Positions 25,262 through 36,100 of a DNA stretch of 64,000 bases are shown one piece after another. The stretch spans positions 2,995,937 to 3,059,936 of the forward strand of contig NC_071334.1 of NCBI RefSeq assembly GCF_027744825.2, read 5' to 3'. Under the pieces are notes generated by a model that did no database searches, was not told the origin of the DNA, and saw only the letters and a list, made by a program, of their open reading frames with translations. The stretch's first letter is position 1. Each line of letters starts with the position of its first letter. The stretch is from Synchiropus splendidus (lineage: Eukaryota; Chordata; Actinopteri; Syngnathiformes; Callionymidae). The translations under genes were made by a program, and so were the position numbers.

Positions 25262-25505
25262 GTTTAGTTCCAGAGCTCCTCACAAGGGCGGAGCCTGACG
25301 GAGGTTTGGATGGGTGGAGTCTGAGAGGTAAAGGTGTGTGTGAGCGGCTCATTGAAACAGTAGCTGCTGATCTGTTCCACAGGGATGTAGAGGGTCAGAA
25401 ACAGCCTGAAGAGAGATGGATCTGAAGGTCGGCCATGTTGGTTTACGTCCGCCCTGTATAGTGTTCGGGTGACGCTGCACTAGTCACTTCCACTTTTTAC
25501 TTCCC
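25262..25505 (-). repeat. inverted copy of the 4135-4412 dispersed repeat
   Basis: Reverse complement of the repeat in aminotransferase intron 3, with CCCTGTATAGTGTTCGGGTG, TGATCTGTTCCACAGGGATG and GTGTGTGAGCGGCTCA recognisable. Lies about 21 kb from its partner. Confidence 0.7.
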
Positions 25506-26017
25506 TCTATTCTACATTTTAATCAAATGTGGGTGTTTGGCGTCGCACGTGACTTCAACTCAAGGAGGGAATATGATGCCGCCCATGCCGCGTGGCATGT
25601 GGGGCGGGGCGAATGGATGCTAATGTGATGGGTGGAAGTGGCGGGAAAGTCACGGCGATTGGACGACATGGCAGTGCCTCACAAAACTCGGGGATTGGTT
25701 GGAATAGTTACGATCGCAACATCGCCAACTCCGGGTGGACTGTTGAATTATTACCCCATATGTATTACCCCAAATCTAACACATTCAAGTCTATCATAGA
25801 GTTTGAAATGTAACAATGTACGTGCTGGATATTTAGCTTCAAGAACAGAGACGTGTGACGTCAGAACTCGCTGCTCATTACAGTAATCTTAAAGCCATTC
25901 ATTGACACTGCTCTCCGAGGTGCTGAACTTGCACACGAGCCCACACGTAAATGGTTTGCTGGGTTGGATCTGGATCATTTAACGCAGCTGTTTACACATC
26001 TATCAAACCAAATTGGA

Positions 26018-26068
26018 TTGTGTGTGTGTGTGTGTGAGAGAAAGAGTTCATTAGTGTGTCAGAGTGTG

Positions 26069-26099
<31 letters not shown>
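26018..26099. repeat. (GT)n and (GA)n microsatellites
   Basis: A GT tract ends near 26036; a (GA)n tract of about 29 bp runs 26071-26099. They lie just upstream of the candidate 5' exon. Confidence 0.9.
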
Positions 26100-26103
<4 letters not shown>

Positions 26104-26371
26104 ATGGGGGAGGAGGTAGTTGAGATGCTCGCTGCATTCTTGCGTGGAGAGCGACACGATCGGACCACGGCAGCTCTCCGCTGGTAATTCCACCCACACA
26201 GACCAGGAGCTTCATTTGGAGGAGAATTTTTTTCTTTGTCAATTTTGCATCGCTTTCCCCCCCGCGCTGCTCCGGGTTCCATCTCTCCTGAGGTCCGCAC
26301 CCTGCGCCTATTCCTCTCCCGAGAAGAGGAATAAAAGCCGGACTTTGCATCGGAGTGGAATTCATACCATG
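26100..26371 (+). promoter_or_regulatory. candidate promoter / 5' untranslated exon of adcyap1r1
   Basis: A GC-rich, non-repetitive block ends in ATG|GTAAGAG, a near-perfect splice donor at 26372. The next good acceptor upstream of a start codon on this strand is TCCTCCAG at 33044, which opens the exon holding the PAC1 ATG. Joined, the ATG at 26369 would give only a 4-codon upstream frame (Met-Ile-Pro-Arg-stop). It is inferred from the donor and composition alone. Confidence 0.25.
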
Positions 26372-28253
26372 GTAAGAGAAATCCAGATATGACAAGAGCA
26401 AGACTGGGGCTGCACCAGAGAGATGAGCGTGGCGCATCTCCTGCAGAATTTTAAACACGCTGCAGCTGAACACGACTCGATGCTTCAAGGAAGCGACAGA
26501 AACATGTCCCACACTCATTGAGCTCTAATGAAGTCTTAACCTTCCCCTGAGCTTTGATCAAACATGATGCATGACACACGCTCACGTACAATTACAGATG
26601 CTTTATAGACAGAGCAGGGGTCCACACGCACCACAATAGGTGTGTGGTTGTGTTGATCCTCCCAAATCATCGAAGGGTTGAACGGCTCTGAAATCACAGA
26701 CATGCTGATCCACTTCCCTTCTGGTGGCGACGCTTTATCGCCCATGGTTGGGTCGAGGGGGCAGCAAAGACACGCAGACGTCAGACTTGTGCTACGTGGT
26801 CAGCCAGATTCAAGACTGCGAGTTAGGGTTCTGCAAGTTGCCAGCTCATCGTCGTGAATTCACGGTGCGTCTGTATGTCTGCCAAGGACTGGGGAGCTGT
26901 CCTGGGTGTCCCCCTGCTCCGCCCCATGGTTGAAGGAAAGTGCAGAACAATGAAGGTTCAGTTGTGTCCACAAGGTGGTCGTCTCTGCTCGCAAGCCAAT
27001 CAGAGCTGATGATCGGGGCGACGCCTTCTGCTATCTATGATCAGCCACTTCAGTGTCACTTGAAGTGGCGCATCTGCACACCGCCGCCCTTGGCTCCGCC
27101 CACAACTCAACTATAGTTCAAGTTCAATTGCTGAGCCAAACGTTGGACCTGCCATTCAAAACCAGGCGGAAGCGCCTTCAGGTCCAATCTCACCATTGCC
27201 AAGGTCCTCTCCAACATCTCAGTCACCTTCCCTTCACTCGCAAACAAGACCAGTTTCTGCTTCAGGAACCGGACCCTTCAAAACTCTCTGTGTTTCTCAC
27301 CACTGATCAAGATGTTTACTCCACTAAATCAGAAGCAGAAGAGAGATAGATGTGTGCGTATGGTCAGTGTGTGTCTGTCTACGGTGTGTGACTCGTCTGT
27401 GTAAACCATCTGAGCACTGCGCAGCATCATTCATAAAACAGACGAGTCAGCGCCGCTTCCCTGCGTTTAACGTCCTGAGAAGTGGCTGTTAATGTCATGT
27501 TGTAAACGGACCTGCTCAACATCTGTGCCACGCTCAGATGTGGAGTTTATCCAGAAGAGACAAGACTGTCGGCACCATCTGGCCCATGAAGAGCCGTGGG
27601 ATCTTGTTTAGATTCACACGACGGGCAGCAGATAAATGTCTGTGCGCTCGTGTCGTCAGCGTCTCTGCGACTCCGAGACACGGAGCAGGGACTCTGGTGT
27701 CAGAGTGCTGAGGCAGATTCATGCAGGTTGATGCAAAATTATGAGTCACTCTTTGAAGCTGTGGTCACCATGGCAACATGACTCAACATTTAATGAGGTT
27801 TGTAGTAGGTAGGTAGGTGGCTAGGTAGGATGATGGTGTCAAAGGGGTACGAAGTCACAGCATGCAGTCACCCAAAACTCCTTCCACCGAAGTGCACCAA
27901 GTGTCTCACTCCTGTCCCGACCCTTGGGTCGCCACCCTGTTGAAATGCCTGGAGGGCCTCAACTGGCTTCCCTTCATTGGCACGCCAGGGTTCCACGTTG
28001 AGTCTCTCCTAGTTGACTGTCATGTCACAATATGTCGAAGGAAGACTTGTTTCAATGTCAAGGACCTGCCACCTTTTGGTCACGACACAAAGTTGAGGCG
28101 AAGACCTTAAGCCCCTCCCACAGGATACCCACAAATTCCCGTTAAATTTCCAGAAATCTGGTACGTCCCCAAGGTTCAGGGAGTTGGGTACATTCCAACC
28201 TTGGATTCAAAAGCCCATGGAAGTCTTTGGATTCTTCAACGAAAAAATAAATA
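26372..28253. other. no gene recognised
   Basis: Upstream or first-intron sequence of the receptor gene with no supported features. A short GTAG/GTAGG tract occurs near 27805. Confidence 0.5.
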
Positions 28254-28430
28254 CTGGATGTAACTCCAGTTCTACAAGTTCTACAAACTAGGCCATCAGC
28301 TTATCGCCTTAAAGGCATAGGCAGGGCTAGCCCCCTATATAAGCCCGCCACTCAGCAATAGTGAGAAGACCCAGCAGGGCAAGCAGTTACAGGGCTCTGC
28401 ATGTACTCACAGAACTGAAGTTACATCCAG
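28254..28430. mobile_element. fold-back repeat
   Basis: CTGGATGTAACTCCAGTTCT at 28254-28273 is an imperfect reverse complement of AGAACTGAAGTTACATCCAG at 28411-28430. This gives about 20-bp arms around a 137-bp core. Probably the end of a non-autonomous element; family unknown. Confidence 0.55.
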
Positions 28431-29210
28431 GTAACGTGTATTTCTTATTCGTACATGCTCCTCCCTCTAACTGTATTAGTATAAGCCAATAGCTACGAGA
28501 TAACTCATGCCAAGGACAAGGCCATAGGCAAGAGTTACGTCCTTGCTGGGACACAGAACTTTGCTCCTGCAACCAGGAAATGATGTCATGAAAATGTTTA
28601 GGGGAGACAAAAAACAAAGTCCTCAATTATTAGTTCATTGGAGCACATCTTCAAAAACAATGAGACAAAGTTCCATTATTATCAACCTTAGCATTAGCAT
28701 GCTAATTATTACAGTCGTGAACTCGGCAAATATTAAATGACTTTATGTCAAGTTGTGAGAAATAACTTGTATTCCACAATCCAAAACAAAGAAATCCACA
28801 TTTCACATTTAAAAGACTGTTTAAGTCTTTTTAAAGTTTTGTTATTTCCGTCGCGGCTGTTTCCCCGGAGGACGGTAGGAAAGTGGCGGATAATAGGAGC
28901 CAGAAACCGGGACACTTTCCTCCCTGGCTCGATGATAATGAAGGCGACGTCTGCGTGTGTTAATTCCTCCCATCGTTCCTGACGCTAAATATAGCTGCAC
29001 AGACTTGAGGGACTTACTAGGAATCTGATGATCCACCGGGAGATTAACTTGTTAGATCAGACCTGGGCTTTGTTTCAGGCCCGGACTTTTCTGGCCCCGC
29101 CTCCATCCTGGAATATTTGGAATATTTATTTGTTGAGGTTTTTAACCAAAAAAGGGAAATGAGTCATCCTTGTTTGATCAATTCATTTTTTGTTTATTTG
29201 AGGTGTCCAG

Positions 29211-29244
<34 letters not shown>

Positions 29245-30189
29245 AGCGTGTATGAACGGGTGTTTGAGTGCAGGAAGTGGTGTGTACGTGTGTTCCCTCC
29301 CCAAGCAGTAATCTGTGACTTAATGAGTCTCGGCGGTTTTCATGTTCAACACTGTCAGTCCGAGCGTTTAAATCATACACCGACTTTCAAATTCCCACAT
29401 CCATTAAAAAGGCAAACACACTTTCAAGCTGACAGAAACCCGCGTGGTCTTACACAACAAAAGGGAAAATGAACAAAGGCGCCGCGAAGAAATAAATGAG
29501 AGTGAGTTTTCAAAGGGTCCCCAGTGAGTCTGGAGGGCGGGTGGGGGGAGAGGGGAGCGTCTTAATGATCTTCCACCCACAGTTTGCAATGCTCATATCC
29601 AGTCCCCGACACAGTTACAGCGGAGGGGGAGTTGGAGGCAGCGAGGGGCCGGCTGTGACAGCTGTTGAGGCTCGAGGGGTGAAGGCATGCTCCCACTTTT
29701 CTCCTGACACACACCCCCAACTCCCACCACTGACATCTGACAGGCCCAACCATCTTAGTCATGTGACTGAAACCTCGCTACTTCAATGAGGAATTTCCAA
29801 CTGAAATTCTGAACTGGAAAAGTCGTCGGGAGGGTTGGCGACGTGGCCTAGGGACACAATCGGCCTCCATCGTGGTCCGTACAGGACCTGGCCAGCGGTT
29901 GAGGACTAGGCGTGGGGATGGTCTTTGTCCAAGCTGAGGGTTCAATCAGAATACCTGTCAAATCGTACTCTCAGGAGTGATGAAGGTCCTACAGGGACGG
30001 CAAAGATCAAAGGAACTTCGAGAGGGGTTAGGGTCCCGGTGAGGACAATAGGAGCGACAGGTCAAATCGGGCTTTGGTCCCAGCAGAAACTTACGTTTCT
30101 CCTCGATATGTCAAAGGATGGTTTTGACTTGGGCAAGACGAAGCGAAGAATTGACTAGAAGGTGACTGCATGGGATGCAATACGACGGT
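28431..30189. other. no gene recognised; contains a (GT)n tract
   Basis: No gene-like structure. A (GT)n microsatellite lies at 29213-29243. Confidence 0.55.
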
Positions 30190-31022
30190 GACTTGCCTTG
30201 ACGTGGAGACTAGACTCACCCGGACTTTACTTGACTTGACTTAGCGTGACAAAGACACAGCTCGATGAGGCCGCTGAGTCCAATTGCGTCATGTTCTCTC
30301 AGTTTCCATGTTGTGCATGTAAAATCTGGCTGTGAGTAGTTCACCTCCGTGACCAGGGGTGGCGCTGTGAGCTCTTCATTCCTACGACCGAAGAGGAAGA
30401 GCAATAGAAGCTGCAGGTAGCAAGGAGCCGATTCTGACTGTTGTATTGAAGTGTGTAGGATCAGCCAGCGTCACCATCATGGAGCTGTCACCCTCCTCAA
30501 CACGCTTCCTTCGCCAGGTTTTGAGAATCAACTAACTAGTTTCTGAATTAAAGAATCGCTCTGGAGATTTCATTTTCATTGCAACCATGCTAACGGTAAT
30601 GTCTCCTGAAAGCAACAAGTCACGTCTTCTAATCTTCACATGAGAACAAACAACCTGACAGAAGGAAGTTGAAGACAAATCCCCACATCTGCAGCTCATC
30701 GTCTTTGCGAGTTCCATAACACAGTTGATGTCGGGTTTGTCATGTGATCACCGCAGACATGGGCTCAGACCGAGGAACACACAGACACTGCATCAGGTTG
30801 ACTTGTTGAGATGACAATGACTTGACAAGATGATGAGTTGACTAGATGAGACAAGATTTGGCTTCACTTGATAGTGACTAGATGAGACATCACTTGACTC
30901 GACAGTTACCTTATGTGACATGGAGACTTGACTCGACTTGATGGCTTCTGGACTTGATGTGGAGACTCGACTTAATAAGAAGACAATGACATGACGGTGA
31001 CTTGGTGAGACCAGATGATGCA
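30190..31022. repeat. degenerate GACTTGA-type minisatellite (array A)
   Basis: Two patches (about 30190-30255 and 30797-31022) of diverged units built on GACTTGA, TGGAGACTTGAC and GATGAGAC. They are the same sequence family as the arrays at 32205-33015 and 37705-38945, with non-repeat sequence between the patches. Confidence 0.7.
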
Positions 31023-32079
31023 GACGACGCAAGACACCAGGGGTGCAGGCAAGACAGATGAGGCGCACGCAGGAAGACCAGACTAACCCCACCAAAATAA
31101 GACAGGAAGTAACCAGAGAAAGAATTGACTAACAAAACTGTCTTGAACCCATTTTTGCTGACGTCTCCAACAGCAAAGGTCACAGCAGCAGATGCGTCAT
31201 TCATGCAGTGTTCTGGCGCTGACTGCACGTGTGCAAGACGCTCCAGAGCTGCATGCTGTTGAGCTGGTGAACTGCCTGATAGAAACCATGGGTTATTATA
31301 GCTTCATGACTGACAGCTCTCCGTGTCAATATTGACTGAAATGAAGGAGTTATTATCAGGATAAAATCCCATAAATGAGCTGCATAGGATGAAGTCCCGG
31401 AGTGTCGACTGGGTTTGTGTGGAACTCAACTGTGGCTGTTGCAGTAAGGTGAAGCGCACGGCTTTATAGCTGAGAAAATCCAGGGAGCGATGTGAGATAT
31501 GACGTACGGAAGCAGATTGTGATGGGCAATATTGACACTGAAAACACAGCAGAGGACCATGAGAAAGAGACCTGTGATGTTTAGAAAGTGTCCGTCAATT
31601 CTGAATCCAATGGCGTAGCACAACACGCTCAATGTATATTTACAGTACAGTGCCGGTCCAAGCTCAGCAGCTCGCTCCTCTGTTGCCCATGACAACCAGG
31701 AGGCGGAGCCTGGCATGGCTCCGCTTGGGTTTGGACGCCAAGCTGCCGAGCTCCCCTCCTGGGACAAAGTCCTGCCACTTGGCTTCACTCGAAGCCTGCA
31801 AGCCTGCCGAGTCATGTGGACACGCACAGACACACTCCGACCCGGGACCTGCCGCCCGGCCAACTGTGTTTGTCGAACTGCAGTGGACGTGATATCGTTT
31901 GAGTGGCTAATATCTACCAATGTCACAAGCGCTTACGAGGTTTGGTGGCGTGTCCGTGTCGACAAACCAACACTGTAATATTGCTACCAGCCCAGAGACG
32001 TGTGGTGGGGTGAGGGCGAGACAAGAGAAAAACTATGCTTTAAAGTGGAATTAAAATATAGAGTTTCACACGTTTTCAG
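31023..32079. other. no gene recognised
   Basis: Ordinary non-repetitive sequence. The long minus-strand frame at 31426-31926 has no family resemblance. Confidence 0.5.
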
Positions 32080-32205
32080 TGGTGATGTGTACATGAGGCT
32101 TCATGAAACAGTGTTGCAGGGTTGATCAAACAGTTTCCTCATTTTCAGAGGCCACTAGATGGCGCTCTTGGTTTAGAAATGATGTGAGGTGACAGTTGTT
32201 CCAGT
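32080..32205. mobile_element. half copy of the palindromic CTCF-motif element
   Basis: Left arm ATGAGGCTTCATGAAACAG, GGGTTGAT and TTTTCAGAGG, followed by a perfect CTCF core at 32152-32165. The right arm is replaced by the minisatellite that follows. Confidence 0.7.
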
Positions 32206-33015
32206 TATTTGACTTGATGAGACTCACCTAGACGGTTACTTGACTTGAGGTTGAGACTTTACGGGGCGAGATGTGACAATAACTTGGAGACACGTGATGA
32301 GACTCGACTAGATGGTGACTTGACCTAGAGACTTGTCAGGGCAAAATGAGAAAATGACATGACTAGACTTGATGAGACACGACTAGATATTTACTTGACT
32401 TGATGTTGAGACTTGACAAGACAAGATAAAACAATGACTTTCCAAGACTTGATTAGACTCGACTAGATATTTACATGACTAGATGTTGAGACTTGACAAG
32501 ACAAGATAAGACAATGACTTGCCAAGACTTGATTAGACTCGACTAGATATTTACTTGACTTGATGTAGAGACTTGACAGAGCAAGATAAGACAATGACTT
32601 GCGTGACGAGACTCGACTAGATATTTACTCGACTTGATGTTGAGACTTGATAGGGCAAGATGAGACAATGACTTGATGTAGTGACTTGGCAGGGCACGAT
32701 CAGACAATGACTTGACGACACATGATGAGACTCGACTAGATATTTACTTGACTTGATGTAGAGACTTGACAGGGAAAGATAAGACAATGACTTGCCAAGA
32801 CTTGATGAGACTCGACTAGATATTTACTTGACTTGATGTAGAGACTTGGCAGGGCACGATCAGACAATGACTTGACGACAGATAATGACACTCAACTAGA
32901 TATTTACTTGACTTGATGTAGAGACTTGACAGGGCAAGATAAGACAATGACTTGCCAAGACTCGATAAGGCTGGACTAAACTGTGACTTGAGAGTTGACT
33001 TGATGGGGCTCTACT
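32205..33015. repeat. GACTTGA-type minisatellite (array B), about 80-bp units
   Basis: Roughly ten imperfect copies of a unit of about 80 bp containing CTCGACTAGATATTTACTTG, TTGATGTAGAGACTTGACAG and AAGATAAGACAATGACTTGC. The array ends about 30 bp before the splice acceptor of the exon with the PAC1 start codon. Confidence 0.9.
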
Positions 33016-33100
33016 CACTCTACCCATGTATCTTTCTCCTCCAGATCCCGAGGTGATCCGGCTCCAAAAACATCTGTCCTGCTGCTGAGAAGAAACTTGA

Positions 33101-36100
33101 ATGACAACTAAAATGGCCTCTTACCTCATCGCACTCGTCGCCGTCACCGTCCTGCCTCTGGTAAAGACTCGATTCTCTGAATACCTGCTGGAGATTTACC
33201 CATTCATATGTGAGCTGCATTCTTAGGGAGACATCACAAGGATAGCTTCGCGCAGTTAGGAGTTTACTCTGGCGCCATCTGGTGGACACCAGCAGCGCTG
33301 CGTCTGTAAAAGACAGTAACAACGAAAATGTCTGCGCAGTCAATAGCAGAAAGGTTGAGCTGCAGCTGAAGGAGGAATGGACAGTTCTGAGGAGAGGTTC
33401 ATGGGCAGCTGATTCATTGTGAGGAGACCTTTAAATCTGTGTGGGTAAAAGCCGATGAGGGTCAAAGAACCTGTATGGTGTTGTTGTTCACATGTGGCTT
33501 CTGTAGCTGTGGTGAGGAGACGTCAACAACAACAAGTGCGGAGCTCATTTTTCCTCAATAATAGCAATGATAGCTACCTGCTAACTGTACCATCCTTTGG
33601 CTGACACAGTTAGCAGGCAGCAGTCAGCTAGTTTCTCAGAGGGTTGATGCCAAATGTCAGTGCATTTTCCATGCTTCCGAAGTCGTGTGAGTCGTAGCAC
33701 AATTGCTCTCTGTGCAGGGTGGATGGCGACAACAGTCGCTTCTAAAGGATCAGAAAGACGCTTGTGTCGGGAACGCATCAAAGCGCTTTAGCTATCTGCT
33801 CATACATGGATCGATGTTATGGTTATTCACCAGACAGAAACACGTTTCAGCTGCTGGTTTCTGCTCTCTATGGAATTGACTTGACTTGCCTTGTAAAACT
33901 CCAACAACATCTTGTTGTTTGCCATTCTCACTGTAAAAACTAAATGGTTCCTGTTGTGCACCTTTACTCTCCATGAGAGTGTGGATCCATCATTGGTCTT
34001 AAAGTGATGTTGCGTTTAAGTTTGGTGTGTCGGGCGACAATCTGGTGTCCAATTTTGTGTCACTTGAGAACATGTAAGGTAAAATCCCTCTAAATCAGGG
34101 GCCTCTAACCTGTGGCTTGCGGGCCTTTTGCGGCCCTCAGAATGCAGTTCTGTGGCCCGCCACTGGGTGCTGAACTTTAGCATGGGTGTGCATAGAAAAC
34201 ACTGTATAAGTGAACTCCAATGGATGAACACTCAGGAATCCTGCACTTAAACTCGAGGTGCAGACACCCCACAAATCTACTCATGGTTCTTCTGTTACTT
34301 TTCCATTTATGATGACCATTCCTTTTGTGCCAGGGCCATAGAAATCAAACTCTGCCCTGGTGGCCCCCCAGTAACTCGAGTGTCCGACCACTGCTCTAAA
34401 TACAACTGAAAAATATACCGCGGACACCTTCATGTTTTTATTTGCTATGGCTTAATGTTGCTTGGAAGTTGTAGTTATTAAAAAAAGAAAAAAAGAAAAA
34501 AAAACGTTTATGCCCCTTTATTTGAGTAAACAGTGTTTTTTAAAACTGAAATTATTCCACTAGTAACTGATCAGTTCTGATCGCTAGTCGCTAGTGTCAG
34601 CGTATTTTATGACTTGTGTTGGTGCACTACTGGTAGTTGCGCATGATTTATTTACAATGACCTTGAATGAAAAGTAAATGCTTATTATATACTCATTTAT
34701 GGGACTGAATACGCAGCTTTCTGATGCCAAAATGAAAATGAAATAAATATTTAAATTAATAAAATCCACATAAACATTTTTTTTTTATTGATGCCTTCAT
34801 TATAGAGTTATTTTTGTTTCAAAATAATAAAATGATAATAAAATGTATACTTGTTTTAAATGTATTTATAAATGTATTTATGTTTTAATACCTTCATGTT
34901 TTTATTCGCTATGGCTTAATGTTGTTTGGAAGTTGTAGTTGTTAAAAAAAGAAGAAAAAAAAAAACTTTTTTCCGCCTTTATTGGAGTCAACAGTGTTTT
35001 TTCAAAACTGAAATAATTCCACTAGTAGCTCATCAGTTCCGATCACTACAAGTGTCAGCGTATTTTATGATTTATGTTGGTACACTACTGGTAGTTGCAC
35101 ATGATTTCTTATCAATGACGTTGAATGAAAAGTAAATGCTTATTATGTACTCATTTATGGGACTGAATACGCAGCATTCTGATGCCAAAATAAATATGAA
35201 ATAAATATTTAAATTAATAAAATCCACATAAACATTTTTTTTGAGTTATTTTTGATTCAAAATAATAACAACAAAATAATAAACTATATACTTTTATTTT
35301 GTTATTATTTTATTTATATATGTATTTATGTTTTAATACCTTAAGAGTGCATTCATGGAACCAATAGCATTGGTTTGCCAGGAAAGCTGAGCGCGCGCTG
35401 CCTCTGCAGCAGGTGTTGGAGCGTGTGCAGAGTTCATCCTTGTTAGGAGTGGAACCAGAATCCGGACCAGACAGACATGATGTAATTAGTCACAGGAGAT
35501 TACACAGCGGCGATGATATCACTGAGATCATCACAGAGAGTCTCCCGGTGCGTTCCACCTCCTGCGGCTCGCAACAGCAGCGCAATTTTCTTTCAGTGAA
35601 CCGGATTCATCGGCATACGCCTGATGATCACATCATCTTCCTTCACCTTCACCTTCTTCTGCCGCTTATCCGGGGTCGGGTCGCGGAGGCAGCATTTGGA
35701 GCAAGGAAGCCCAAACTTCCCGGTCCGCACAAACCTCCTCCAGCTCTTCCCGGGGGATCCCGAGGCGTTCCCAGGCCAGAGCGGAGACATCATCTCTCCA
35801 GCGAGTCCTGGGTCTTCCCCGGGGTCTCCTCCCGGTAGGACATGTCCGGAACACCTCCCCAGGGAGGCGTCCAGGGGGCATCCGGATCAGATGCCCGAGC
35901 CTCCTCAGCTGGTTCCTCTGGATGTGGAGGAGCAGCGGCTCCACCCCGAGCTCCTCCCGGATGACCCAACTCCTCACCCTATCTCTAAGGGTGCGCCCAG
36001 CCACCCTGCGGAGGAAACTCATCTCAGCCGCTTGTATCCGCGATCTCATCCTTTCGGTCGTGATCCAGAGCTGGTGACCATAGGTGAGGTGGGAACGTAG

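Noticed and set aside
31426..31926. 166-aa minus-strand frame
   Set aside because: No family resemblance, no codon bias and no splice-supported neighbours.
35413..36100. Plus-strand Pro-rich frames of 141-158 aa
   Set aside because: Antisense shadows of the LINE fragment encoded on the minus strand.
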